DNA of 64,000 nucleotides from an uncultured Alphaproteobacteria bacterium. GTDB taxonomy: Bacteria; Pseudomonadota; Alphaproteobacteria; UBA6615. The position numbers were made by a program, and so were the translations under genes. Below, one piece after another: positions 54,935 to 64,000 of this stretch (positions are counted from its first letter, which is position 1; each line of letters opens with the position of its first letter). The notes beneath the pieces are model-generated. The model searched no databases and was not told the origin of the DNA. It saw only the letters and a program-made list of their open reading frames with translations. The DNA lies in contig CALSNJ010000002.1 in NCBI GenBank assembly GCA_943787745.1, forward strand, positions 694,125 through 758,124, in the 5' to 3' direction.

Positions 54935-55948
54935 TTACTTGATCGCCTGAGGATTGATCGGCGATCCGGTTCCGCGAGTGATAACGAGCGGCGGTGCCGA
55001 GAGGAAGAACTCGTAAACACCGTCTTCGGCGCAATCTTCAACGAGTTCACGCAGATACCAGATTTCACCATGGACGATGCCGATATGCGGGATCGTCACC
55101 CAGTGCCAGGGCTGATTGATGCCCGGAACGCTGCGGTTCGGGCGCACTTCGATGCCCCAGGTATCAGAGCAAATGCCCGCAATCTCTTTCTTGTGGATCC
55201 AGTCGGCCGTCTCAAAGGCGAGACCCGGCGCATCGCCACCGGCGTAGCCACCCCAGTCACCCTTATCCAGACAATCGGCCATCTGACCGGTGTTGAAGAT
55301 CACAAAGTCACCACGACGCACTTCCACGCCCTGCTTCTTGGCGGTTTTCTCCAAATCCGCAATGGTGATTTCCTCACCGTCTGCCAGGCGCTTCTTGCCC
55401 TTCATCTTGGCTACGTCGAGCAGAACACCACGGCCGACCATCTTGTCGGCGAAATGCTCAATGCCGTTCTTGTGGGCGCCACGGACGTCGACGAGAGTCG
55501 CGTCATAACCGTTCCACATCTTGTCATCGGTGAAGACATGAGCAAGCGCATCCCACTGGGTCGCACACTGGGTCGGCAGATTGATCGCGTCATCGGCATA
55601 GCGCATGCCAGCAAGCGGCTCCTGAATACCCTGGACAGCGTCCGTACCGGTTGCGAGCATCTGGTGCATCGGGTTCCAGCGACCACCGAACAGACCGTTC
55701 TGCGGACCGTTCTCATCAAGGTTCAGACCAAGGCGGAAGACCTTGCCCTTTTTCACCAGTTTGGCCGCATCTGCGATCATTTCCGGCGTGATGTAGTTGA
55801 GCACACCAAGCTGGTCGTCCTTGCCCCACTTGCCCCAGTTGTTCAACTGACGGCATTTGCGCATCACGTCTGCTTTGGTCAGCAGCTTTTTCTTTTTGCT
55901 GGGTGCGCGTTTTGCCGCTGGCTTTTTCGCGGTTGCTTTCTTCGCCAT
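54935..55948 (-). CDS. cyclase-family protein 2, with Lys/Ala-rich N-terminus
   Basis: 337 residues, paralogous to the adjacent cyclase. The motif corresponding to HGTHxDxxxH reads C128-A-T-Q-W-D-A-L-A-H137. Residues 1-23 are a basic Lys/Ala tail (MAKKATAKKPAAKRAPSKKKK) absent from the paralogue. [19 protein letters not shown] and FVIFNTGQMADCL are shared. ATG at 55948 after AGGGAATAATTC. It ends in the same INPQAIK as its neighbour, so the pair came from a tandem duplication. Confidence 0.85.
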   Translation of the reverse strand: MAKKATAKKPAAKRAPSKKKKLLTKADVMRKCRQLNNWGKWGKDDQLGVLNYITPEMIADAAKLVKKGKVFRLGLNLDENGPQNGLFGGRWNPMHQMLATGTDAVQGIQEPLAGMRYADDAINLPTQCATQWDALAHVFTDDKMWNGYDATLVDVRGAHKNGIEHFADKMVGRGVLLDVAKMKGKKRLADGEEITIADLEKTAKKQGVEVRRGDFVIFNTGQMADCLDKGDWGGYAGGDAPGLAFETADWIHKKEIAGICSDTWGIEVRPNRSVPGINQPWHWVTIPHIGIVHGEIWYLRELVEDCAEDGVYEFFLSAPPLVITRGTGSPINPQAIK

Positions 55949-56096
55949 GAATTATTCCCTCGACTCTATTGATCGTAAATTGAAACTCGATTGCCGGTCT
56001 TACAACCGGTCATGGCGTCGGTTATGGTCGCACCAAATTCGGATTGCAAGATTGCATTCACGGGATTTTTCGACAACGTGATGTGGAGTTACAGAA

Positions 56097-56876
56097 ATGA
56101 GTGTTTCGGAAGCAAACAACCTGACGACCCCTTCCCTGCGCCTTGATGGTCTGGTCGCGGTGGCGAGCGGCGCGGGACGCGGTATTGGTCGCGGTGTGGC
56201 GATCTCACTCGCCGAAGCCGGTGCAGAAGTTGTGCTGGTCAGCCGCACCCAGTCAGAGCTGGAATCTGTTGCGGACGAGATCAACGCCGCTGGCGGCAAG
56301 GCCACGCCTGTCGTCTGTGATGTGACCGATCTGGCGCAAGTCACCGAGAAAATCGAAAGCCTCGAACGGATCGATATTCTGTTCAACAATGCTGGCGGCA
56401 ATCGCCCCGAACCCTTCATCAATGTTTCCGAAGAAAATCTCGATTTCATCCTCGACCTGAACGTTAAATCGATGTTCATTGTGGCCCAGGCCGCTGCCCG
56501 GCGGATGCTTGCGGGTGGTCGCGGCGGTGCCATGATCCACATGTCATCCCAGATGGGTCATGTGGGCTCCCCCAACCGCACCGTTTACTGCGCCACCAAA
56601 CATGCCGTCGAAGGCATGAGCAAGGCCATCGCGGCGGAATTGGCACCCGAAAACATTCGCAGCAATTGCATCGGCCCAACGTTTCTGGAAACCCCGATGA
56701 CCGCGCCGATGTTTGAAAATCCGGAATTTCGGCAATTCGTGATGGACCGCATCCCGATGGGTCGTCTGGGAAAGATTTCGGACGTGACAGGTTCGGTGGT
56801 GTTCCTTGCTTCACCGGCCTCCGAACTCATCACGGGCGCAAGCCTGACCATCGATGGTGGCTGGACGGTCGTTTAG
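56097..56876 (+). CDS. SDR family oxidoreductase
   Basis: 259 residues. GAGRGIGRGVA cofactor loop, NNAGGNRPE, catalytic serine (MSSQMG) and YCATK are intact, and LTIDGGW closes it. Glucose/ribitol-type SDR. Divergent from the cyclases and convergent with the RibF-like gene, overlapping its end by 4 bases. Probably oxidises an alcohol in the same catabolic set, which is an inference from position. Confidence 0.88.
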   Translation: MSVSEANNLTTPSLRLDGLVAVASGAGRGIGRGVAISLAEAGAEVVLVSRTQSELESVADEINAAGGKATPVVCDVTDLAQVTEKIESLERIDILFNNAGGNRPEPFINVSEENLDFILDLNVKSMFIVAQAAARRMLAGGRGGAMIHMSSQMGHVGSPNRTVYCATKHAVEGMSKAIAAELAPENIRSNCIGPTFLETPMTAPMFENPEFRQFVMDRIPMGRLGKISDVTGSVVFLASPASELITGASLTIDGGWTVV

Positions 56877-57895
56877 TCGGTTTCCGAAGGGTCCGCGTCC
56901 CAGCGGTTGCCGAGATAGTCGACAAACGCAACGCGGACCGGTTTGCCGAGCAGTTTCACAAAATCGGTTTCCGGCAAGTCCAGCAACGACACAAATGCAT
57001 CCGTGCTGCCGACCTGCCCACGTAATGTGTGCCAGTTCGCCTTGTCCGATCCGGCGCGCGCGAGGGTAACCGTGTACCAGCCTGGCGCGGGCATCTGATA
57101 AGACGCCAGAGAAACCCCCGGCAACTCCGCACCATTTGGATCGGCCAGTTGTTCCAGTGTGCCCTCGATTTCCCAACACCCACCAAGAATACGAGCTGCG
57201 GCACGCGGACGACCCGAGGCGATCAGGGTGCGCAAACGGGTCGATCCCGCCAGGTCACCGTCGACCGACACCGCGGCAACCACCGTGACCCCAAAACCAT
57301 TCTCCGCCCCCATTTTTCGCAGCAGGTCCGGATCCCCCGCGCGTTTGCGGCCAAACCGAAAGTCATGCCCCACCACCACGTGCTGGACCTTCATGCCCTC
57401 GATGAGAACCGAACGGACGAAGTCTTCGGGTTCCAGGCTTGCGAATTCACGATCAAAGGATTGCGCAAGAAGTACATCCACGCCCAATTCGGCCATGGTC
57501 CTCGCGCGTGCTTCGGGCGTCGAGAGCAGAAAAGGCTGGCTGTCGGGCTCAAACACCGCACGCGGATGGGGCTCGAATGTCAAAACGCCCAGCGGCGCCT
57601 CAAGTTCATCGGCCTTCTCTGCGGCCGCATCAATGAGAGCCTGATGGCCCAGATGGACTCCATCGAACTTGCCGATCGCCACAACAGCGCCACGACAGCG
57701 TCCAGGCACCGAGGAATATTCGCGGAACATGCTGAATTCGCGCGGGAAGTTGTCCGGCGCGTCAAACCACACGCCCATTAGATCAAGAAACTGGGGCGCA
57801 TCTGTCTCGACTTGATCAACACGCGTCTTCGCGAACTGGGAGTCTGCATCCAGTTCGAACAGCTGAAAATCCAAATCGTTATCGTTTGCAATCAC
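56873..57895 (-). CDS. RibF-like FAD synthetase domain protein
   Basis: 340 residues. The FMN adenylyltransferase half is good: GKFDGVHLGH (75-84), TFEPHPRAVF and GHDFRFGRKRAGD (176-188), STRLR (218-222). The riboflavin kinase half (from about 235) lacks the GFPTAN-type block and other kinase residues. So it may only make FAD from FMN, or be non-canonical. GTG start at 57895 gives about 55 extra acidic residues; ATG at 57730 (M56) matches the usual RibF start, so the true start is open. Flavin supply could serve the FAD-dependent hydroxylases in this window, but that is inference. Confidence 0.78.
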   Translation of the reverse strand: MIANDNDLDFQLFELDADSQFAKTRVDQVETDAPQFLDLMGVWFDAPDNFPREFSMFREYSSVPGRCRGAVVAIGKFDGVHLGHQALIDAAAEKADELEAPLGVLTFEPHPRAVFEPDSQPFLLSTPEARARTMAELGVDVLLAQSFDREFASLEPEDFVRSVLIEGMKVQHVVVGHDFRFGRKRAGDPDLLRKMGAENGFGVTVVAAVSVDGDLAGSTRLRTLIASGRPRAAARILGGCWEIEGTLEQLADPNGAELPGVSLASYQMPAPGWYTVTLARAGSDKANWHTLRGQVGSTDAFVSLLDLPETDFVKLLGKPVRVAFVDYLGNRWDADPSETD

Positions 57896-58083
57896 AATAT
57901 TATCCGTTTTTACAATACCTTATGAGCTCACCCTAAACTGTTTGGGTCATTTGAGAAATGCGACAAACACATTTAAAGCGGGCCGATCACACTTATGTAG
58001 GAGTTGTTTCAACATCGCGCTCGGATCGTTACAATGCGCGCTTATAAGGACAAACAATTAAAGTCCAATTAGGAGGCCCGAGA

Positions 58084-58821
58084 ATGGCAGAGCCAGCACG
58101 TGGGGAAACCTACGCTTATCCGCGTTTCAAAATGAGCAACTACGAGCTCGGTTATTTTCCAGGACCAAAGGCAGGTGAAGAGGTCGATTACGACTACACC
58201 CTGACCGACCTGGACGGGAACGAAGTGTCCCTCGCCGACTATAAAGGCAAATGGCTGGTTATCGAATCTGGCAGCCTGACATGCCCGATGTACGTCAAGA
58301 ACGTGAAACCCTATGCCAAGCTGAAGGAGAAGTATCCCGATGTTGAATGGCTGGTGGTCTATGTCCGCGAGGCCCATCCCGGCGAAAAAGCCAAACAGGC
58401 TGAAAATATCGAAGACAAGATCGCCTTCGCGAAGCGCAACCGCGATGACTACAACGAAGAACGTAAAATCATCGTCGATGACGTGGCCGGCAAATGGCAT
58501 CACGACTGGGGCCTATTGCCCAACACGGTCTATGTGATCAACCCGGAGGGCAAGGTGATCTACCGTGCCGACTGGTCCTTTGCGCACCTCGTCGAGAGGG
58601 CTTTGGAGAACCGCGACACCATCAATACGGATGAGCATGTCGCGATCCTGGGCGCTTCACCTTTCATTACGATCCCCGTGACACTCAAAGGCGGATGGAT
58701 CGCGCTGTATGACATCCTGATTATTTTTCCCAAGGTCTATTACATGCATTTCAAGCTGGATATTCAGACCTGGTGGGCCAAGCGCAAGGCACGCAAAGAA
58801 GCCGCGTCCGCTACGCAGTAA
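58084..58821 (+). CDS. deiodinase-like thioredoxin-fold protein
   Basis: 245 residues. The central domain resembles iodothyronine-deiodinase family proteins: LVIESGSLTCPMY with a single active cysteine C67 (TGC codon, not UGA) and VVYVREAH (91-98), followed by PNTVYVINPEGKV. No CXXC. A hydrophobic patch near 205-222 may associate with membranes; the C-terminus is basic. Bacterial members are redoxin-like with unknown substrates. ATG at 58084 after AGGAGGCCCGAGA. Confidence 0.8.
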   Translation: MAEPARGETYAYPRFKMSNYELGYFPGPKAGEEVDYDYTLTDLDGNEVSLADYKGKWLVIESGSLTCPMYVKNVKPYAKLKEKYPDVEWLVVYVREAHPGEKAKQAENIEDKIAFAKRNRDDYNEERKIIVDDVAGKWHHDWGLLPNTVYVINPEGKVIYRADWSFAHLVERALENRDTINTDEHVAILGASPFITIPVTLKGGWIALYDILIIFPKVYYMHFKLDIQTWWAKRKARKEAASATQ

Positions 58822-58844
58822 AAAACTGCAGAAACCAAACAAAA

Positions 58845-58871
58845 AGGCCGGGCAATCGCCCGGCCTTTTTC
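58845..58871. terminator. bidirectional terminator
   Basis: Nine-base stem AGGCCGGGC/GCCCGGCCT, loop AATC, with A5 before and T5 after. It can stop both the convergent deiodinase-like gene and the minus-strand TetR gene. Confidence 0.9.
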
Positions 58872-58890
58872 GTTCTTGATACTGTACCGA

Positions 58891-59559
58891 CTATCTCGGC
58901 AAGACATCACGCCGGGTCACCGCCAAGGCACCATCAAGTGTCCGGTCAACCGCATCGATGATGAACGCATCCAAATCTGCCTCGGTCTTGGCCTGATAGA
59001 TATGCTTCCGCACGAAATAGTAAAAAACAGCGGCATGAATGTGCCAAGTCGCTTCGATTTCAAGTGTACTGACAGGAACCTCATCCAGCCCCGGTGCACC
59101 CGCAGCCTTCCGAACTTCTGTCACGATCGGAACCAGGAGCTGATCTTCCAGAAGCCCAATATAACGCCGGTTGATATCTTCACCGGCAAGGCCCGCAAAC
59201 ATGTAAATTCTGATCCATTCATAGGTCAGAACATCGCGCGCATAGATGCGGTAGAAATCGATCAGTCGATCGCGCAAATCGCGGCTTTGGTCCGAAATCA
59301 GATCCGTCCATTCGGGACGCCAGCGCCCCACAAAAACTTCCTCATAAACCCGATCAATCAGGTCCTGCTTGGTGGGGAAATACCGGTAGATGAGCGGCTG
59401 CGTTACGCCAAGCCGCTGCGCGAGTTCACGCGTCTGACCACCAAGCCCAACCTCCGCGAAGAACGCGATTGCGCCATCCACAATCAGCCGCTCCCGTTCT
59501 TCGGGGGAAAGCCTTTGGCGCGGTGCGGCATTAATGGGATTTTCCTTGAGCGCAACCAA
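58891..59559 (-). CDS. TetR-family regulator
   Basis: About 222 residues. The helix-turn-helix is in the first third (TRELAQRLGVTQPLIYRYFPTKQDLIDRVYEEVF), followed by a helical ligand domain. The longer frame to 59715 runs through the end of the upstream flavoprotein gene. TTG at 59559 is the best start, 2 bases beyond that gene's stop, but has no strong ribosome-binding site. It probably regulates the flavoprotein gene in front of it. Confidence 0.75.
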   Translation of the reverse strand: MVALKENPINAAPRQRLSPEERERLIVDGAIAFFAEVGLGGQTRELAQRLGVTQPLIYRYFPTKQDLIDRVYEEVFVGRWRPEWTDLISDQSRDLRDRLIDFYRIYARDVLTYEWIRIYMFAGLAGEDINRRYIGLLEDQLLVPIVTEVRKAAGAPGLDEVPVSTLEIEATWHIHAAVFYYFVRKHIYQAKTEADLDAFIIDAVDRTLDGALAVTRRDVLPR

Positions 59560-59560
59560 C

Positions 59561-60775
59561 CTAGAGAACCGCGTTGTCCGACCCCAGGCCCATGGCGATC
59601 TTGCCGAAGGTCGTGCCCGCAACATCCATGCTGAAGGCAATATGGGCACGTGCCGCGTGGATATCGCTAAAGGCGCGCGCCAGTGGGTTGCGGGTGTAGA
59701 TGCCACCGCCGCCACTGGCCTGATAGAGCTTGTTTACAGCTTCAACGCATAGTGTCGCGGTGAATGCGCCGTTCCGGCGGAACTTTGCCTTTGTTTCGAT
59801 GTCCGGAACCTCATTCCGCTCGGCGATCTGCATCGACAATTCACAATCCGCCCGCATCATCAGCCGCGCCGCGTCAATTGCGGCTCCCGCCTCTGCGACC
59901 TTGATCTGGATATTCTGAAGTTCTGAAATACGGGCACCGGTGTAGTTCGCAGTCCGCGCCTTCATGCCATCGATGTAGTTCTGGTATACGCCCTCTGCGA
60001 TCCCCAGCGGGGTCCCTGAAAGGACATAGGGAAACGGTGCAATGACCGGCACCTTGTAGAGCGCACCCGGATTGACATCACTGCCTGGCGTTGCGCCGCC
60101 TTTCACATCATTTGCCGAGACGGTCATGTGTTCGGGAATGAATATGTCCTCAGCAACTGCATCTTTTGAGCCCGTGCCCTTCAAGCCGGACGTAAACCAG
60201 GTGTCGATCACCTCATGCTCGGATTTGCGCATCAGGAACAGCCGCGCCTCCTTCTCCGGATGATCCGCGTCTTCCTCCACCATGCCGCCGAGCATGTTCC
60301 ATTCGCTGGGATCAATGCCCGAGCAGAACGGCCAGCGACCATTCAGGATATAGCCTCCATCCACGCGCTTGGCGCGACCCGCAGGGAAAATCACAGACGC
60401 ACAGATCAGCGTGTCTGCGGTCTCTCCATTCTTTCCCCAAACCTCATCCTGAGCCTCTTTCGGCCACATGCCGAGCATCCAGTGATGACTGGCCAGATTC
60501 GAAACGTTCCAGCCGCTCGAGGCACAGGCCCGGGAAATCATGGCCCCGGTGTCAACCAGCATGCCGAAATCCAACTCGTAGCCGCCAACGCGCTTGGGCT
60601 GGAGAATCTTGAACAGGCCCGCATCGAGAAAATCACGGACATTGTCTTCCGGCAGACGACGCTGTTCGGAAGCTTTTTCCGAACGTTCGGCAACAACCGG
60701 CAGAAGTTCCTCTGCCCGCGCCAGAACATCCTCACGGGTCACAGTGTTCGGTTCGATCTCAGCGACCTGGCTCAT
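59561..60775 (-). CDS. acyl-CoA dehydrogenase-like flavoprotein monooxygenase
   Basis: 404 residues of the acyl-CoA dehydrogenase fold, type 2/HpaH-C2/DszC branch: ASSGWNVSNLASHHWMLGMWP, SGLKGTGSKDAVAED, SGGGGIYTRNPLARAFSDIHAARAH. This branch uses FMNH2 or FADH2 with O2 to hydroxylate aromatics or organosulfur compounds rather than dehydrogenating acyl-CoA. No flavin reductase gene is nearby. Four-base proximity to the TetR gene suggests co-transcription. ATG at 60775. Confidence 0.85.
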   Translation of the reverse strand: MSQVAEIEPNTVTREDVLARAEELLPVVAERSEKASEQRRLPEDNVRDFLDAGLFKILQPKRVGGYELDFGMLVDTGAMISRACASSGWNVSNLASHHWMLGMWPKEAQDEVWGKNGETADTLICASVIFPAGRAKRVDGGYILNGRWPFCSGIDPSEWNMLGGMVEEDADHPEKEARLFLMRKSEHEVIDTWFTSGLKGTGSKDAVAEDIFIPEHMTVSANDVKGGATPGSDVNPGALYKVPVIAPFPYVLSGTPLGIAEGVYQNYIDGMKARTANYTGARISELQNIQIKVAEAGAAIDAARLMMRADCELSMQIAERNEVPDIETKAKFRRNGAFTATLCVEAVNKLYQASGGGGIYTRNPLARAFSDIHAARAHIAFSMDVAGTTFGKIAMGLGSDNAVL

Positions 60776-60887
60776 CTTTGCTCTCCCGAAGGGTCAGCGA
60801 GGTGCCAACCAGTTTCATTTATCAATCGATAAATAACAAACTTACCCGGCACCCGCAACAGTTATTTTTCGTTTGATAATTTACCAA

Positions 60888-62192
60888 TCAAAGAATCAAT
60901 ATAGCCCTGAAATCGTTAACATTTGTTCTTGTTGGACCCGTCATAACGAGACTCCCGATTGCAGCAAAAAAGCCATAAGCATCGTTTCTCAAAAGTGAAC
61001 CCGAAGCAGAGACCTGTGATTTGCGCGCTCTCTTGAGTGTGTCTGGGTCGACAATAACCCCGGCATTGTCTTCCACACCATCGATCCCGTCGGTGTCACA
61101 AGCCAGACCATGAATACCAGTGGCCCCGTCCAGTTCCACGGCTAAGCCCAGCGCATACTCGGCATTTCGCCCACCGCGGCCGTCACCGCGCACCGTGACC
61201 GTCGTCTCACCTCCCGACAGGATCACGATCGGCTGATCATCCTGTCGTTCATTCCTGAGCTGTATTGCAAGCTGCGCATGCTCGCGACCAAGTTCGCGTG
61301 CTTCGCCCTCAAGATCCGCGCCCAGCGATACGACTCTCAACCCGATATCGACTGCATGGCGCTCAACGGCCGCGAGCATTTCAGAGGGTTTGGAAACAAT
61401 GATGTTTTCAACATGCGCGAAAATCGGATCCCCGGGTTTGGGGGTCTCACCCCCCTCTCCTTCGAGCATTTCGCGGACACTTGCCGGAATATCGATTTTG
61501 TAGTGCTCAAGAATCCCCAGCGCATCATGGACCGTAGTCGGGTCCGGCACCGTCGGGCCGGACGCAATCACAGACGGGTCGTCAAAGGGCACATCCGAAA
61601 TCATCAGGCACACCACACGTGCCGGGTAGGCTGCGGCAGCCAAACGCCCGCCCTTGATGGCTGAGATGTGTTTGCGAACACAGTTCATCCGGTCGATGGG
61701 CGCACCACTTCGCAACAGTGCTCGATTCAAAGCCGTCTTTTCCTCCGCGCTGACCCCATCGGCCGGCAACGCCAAGAGCGCCGACCCGCCGCCCGACACC
61801 AGACAGATCAGCGTATCTTCCGCTGTCAGTTCCGTCACAAGTTCCAGAATACGTCGTGCGGCAATCTCTCCGGCGATATCCGGCACCGGATGGGACGCCT
61901 CCACAATCTCGATTTTTTCACAATCAACCCCGTGTTGATAACGGGTCACAACCAGTCCCTCGACACGTTCAAGCCAACCGCGCTGCCGAGCTTCGGCTTC
62001 AACAGCTTTTGCCATCGCGGCAGAGGCCTTGCCGGCACCGATCACAACCACCCGTCCCCGCGCAGGAATGTCCGGTAGAAAATCGGGTACGCAATGCATG
62101 GGATTGGCGGCGCGTAACGCACATTCAAACAATTCACGCAAAATACTGCCCGGGGACCCTGCCTCCACATCAACTGCCTGCATTTCGATCAC
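60888..62192 (-). CDS. glycerate 2-kinase, MOFRL family
   Basis: 434 residues of the GckA/TtuD (MOFRL) family: VVIGAGKASAAMAKAVE, EASHPVPD, LVSGGGSALLALPADG and ILSGGETTVTVRGDGRGGRNAEY. It phosphorylates D-glycerate, feeding 2-phosphoglycerate to central metabolism. GTG at 62192 is preferred because AAGGGGG lies 6 bases upstream; GTG 62198 and ATG 62183 are alternatives. It could use glycerate made by hydroxypyruvate reductase-type enzymes such as the GhrA-like protein at 35-36 kb. Confidence 0.88.
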   Translation of the reverse strand: MIEMQAVDVEAGSPGSILRELFECALRAANPMHCVPDFLPDIPARGRVVVIGAGKASAAMAKAVEAEARQRGWLERVEGLVVTRYQHGVDCEKIEIVEASHPVPDIAGEIAARRILELVTELTAEDTLICLVSGGGSALLALPADGVSAEEKTALNRALLRSGAPIDRMNCVRKHISAIKGGRLAAAAYPARVVCLMISDVPFDDPSVIASGPTVPDPTTVHDALGILEHYKIDIPASVREMLEGEGGETPKPGDPIFAHVENIIVSKPSEMLAAVERHAVDIGLRVVSLGADLEGEARELGREHAQLAIQLRNERQDDQPIVILSGGETTVTVRGDGRGGRNAEYALGLAVELDGATGIHGLACDTDGIDGVEDNAGVIVDPDTLKRARKSQVSASGSLLRNDAYGFFAAIGSLVMTGPTRTNVNDFRAILIL

Positions 62193-62295
62193 TGACACCC
62201 CCTTGCGAACACTTTTTAGGCAGATATTATCGGCGCCCTAGCCTACCGGCGGCAAAACAAGAAATAAGATCGCACAAAAGCCGTATAGGGGGGAC

Positions 62296-62311
62296 TGGCA
62301 AAGTTGGGGCA
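62296..62311 (+). promoter_or_regulatory. possible sigma-54 promoter of amtB
   Basis: TGGCAAAGTTGGGGCA has GG and GC at the -24/-12 spacing of sigma-54 promoters, matching TGGCA and GCA but not the central TT. It lies 107 bases before the amtB start. Nitrogen-regulated control through NtrC would be expected for an amtB-PII pair. Confidence 0.4.
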
Positions 62312-62417
62312 GCGCATGCCGATCGCATGTGCACTGTACGATGCTGTTTGCGCCAACCAAGCCCTACCTCCGTCAAACAATAAAAACATATCAACAACCA
62401 ATACTAGGAGTTGAATC

Positions 62418-64000
<1,583 letters not shown>

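Noticed and set aside
59560-59715. Long N-terminal extension of the TetR frame
   Set aside because: It runs through the end of the flavoprotein gene and has no regulatory-domain character.

Overview
The window reads as a chromosomal segment of a moderately GC-rich alphaproteobacterium, probably a marine or soil heterotroph related to Rhodospirillales/Rhizobiales. This is inferred from the gene families (form II CoxL, SapC family, TRAP transporters, BKACE, MOFRL glycerate kinase, AmtB/PII) and from two copies of a palindromic 'ATCCTTCGAGACG ... CCTCAGGATGAGG' intergenic repeat of the kind common in alphaproteobacteria. I see no rRNA, tRNA, transposase, integrase, phage gene or CRISPR array.

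Region 1 (0.2-9.4 kb) is a plus-strand molybdenum hydroxylase cluster. It encodes the 2Fe-2S, Mo and FAD subunits (CoxS, form II CoxL with AYRGAGR, CoxM), a MoxR ATPase and VWA protein (CoxD/CoxE-like maturation pair), XdhC as two separate genes, a MoeA-like/MocA-like fusion for cofactor maturation, and a secreted Sel1 protein. Region 2 (9.4-20.8 kb) holds a small orphan flagellar-rod-like protein, a periplasmic TPR protein, a membrane cytochrome b/ferredoxin/class III cyclase fusion, SapC, an SDR without the usual YxxxK motif, a GldA-GldF-GldG-DUF4340 ABC module, a coiled-coil membrane protein and a TauE/SafE exporter.

Region 3 (20.9-37.1 kb) is a patchwork of catabolic genes on both strands: SDRs, acyl-CoA synthetase, GST, metallo-beta-lactamase-fold hydrolase, FAH-family enzymes, amidohydrolase, DapA-like aldolase, GNAT, BKACE, SMP-30, nitroreductase, secreted trypsin-like protease, hydroxyacid dehydrogenase and polysaccharide deacetylase. 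Region 4 (37.1-45.6 kb) has a TRAP transporter with a divergent GntR regulator, a MetE-like protein, cytochrome c, GST, OsmC, and a second FAD + 2Fe-2S subunit pair with no neighbouring Mo subunit.

Region 5 (45.6-56 kb) has a cupin and a second TRAP system whose solute-binding gene is present in three tandem copies, each followed by its own near-identical terminator. The middle copy is broken by three single-base insertions. It is followed by a HisD-family dehydrogenase and two paralogous 'cyclase' hydrolases. This looks like one uptake-and-degradation unit, but its substrate cannot be read from the sequence. Region 6 (56-64 kb) has an SDR, a RibF-like protein with a degenerate kinase half, a deiodinase-like thioredoxin-fold protein, a TetR regulator with an acyl-CoA-dehydrogenase-like flavoprotein, glycerate 2-kinase, and amtB followed by a PII gene cut by the window edge.

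The most unusual items are the redox-anchored cyclase, the orphan CoxM/CoxS pair, the triplicated binding protein with a freshly broken copy, the RibF-like protein, and the paired cyclases whose canonical metal-binding histidines are replaced. Start codons were chosen by ribosome-binding site and family length; several genes use GTG or TTG.
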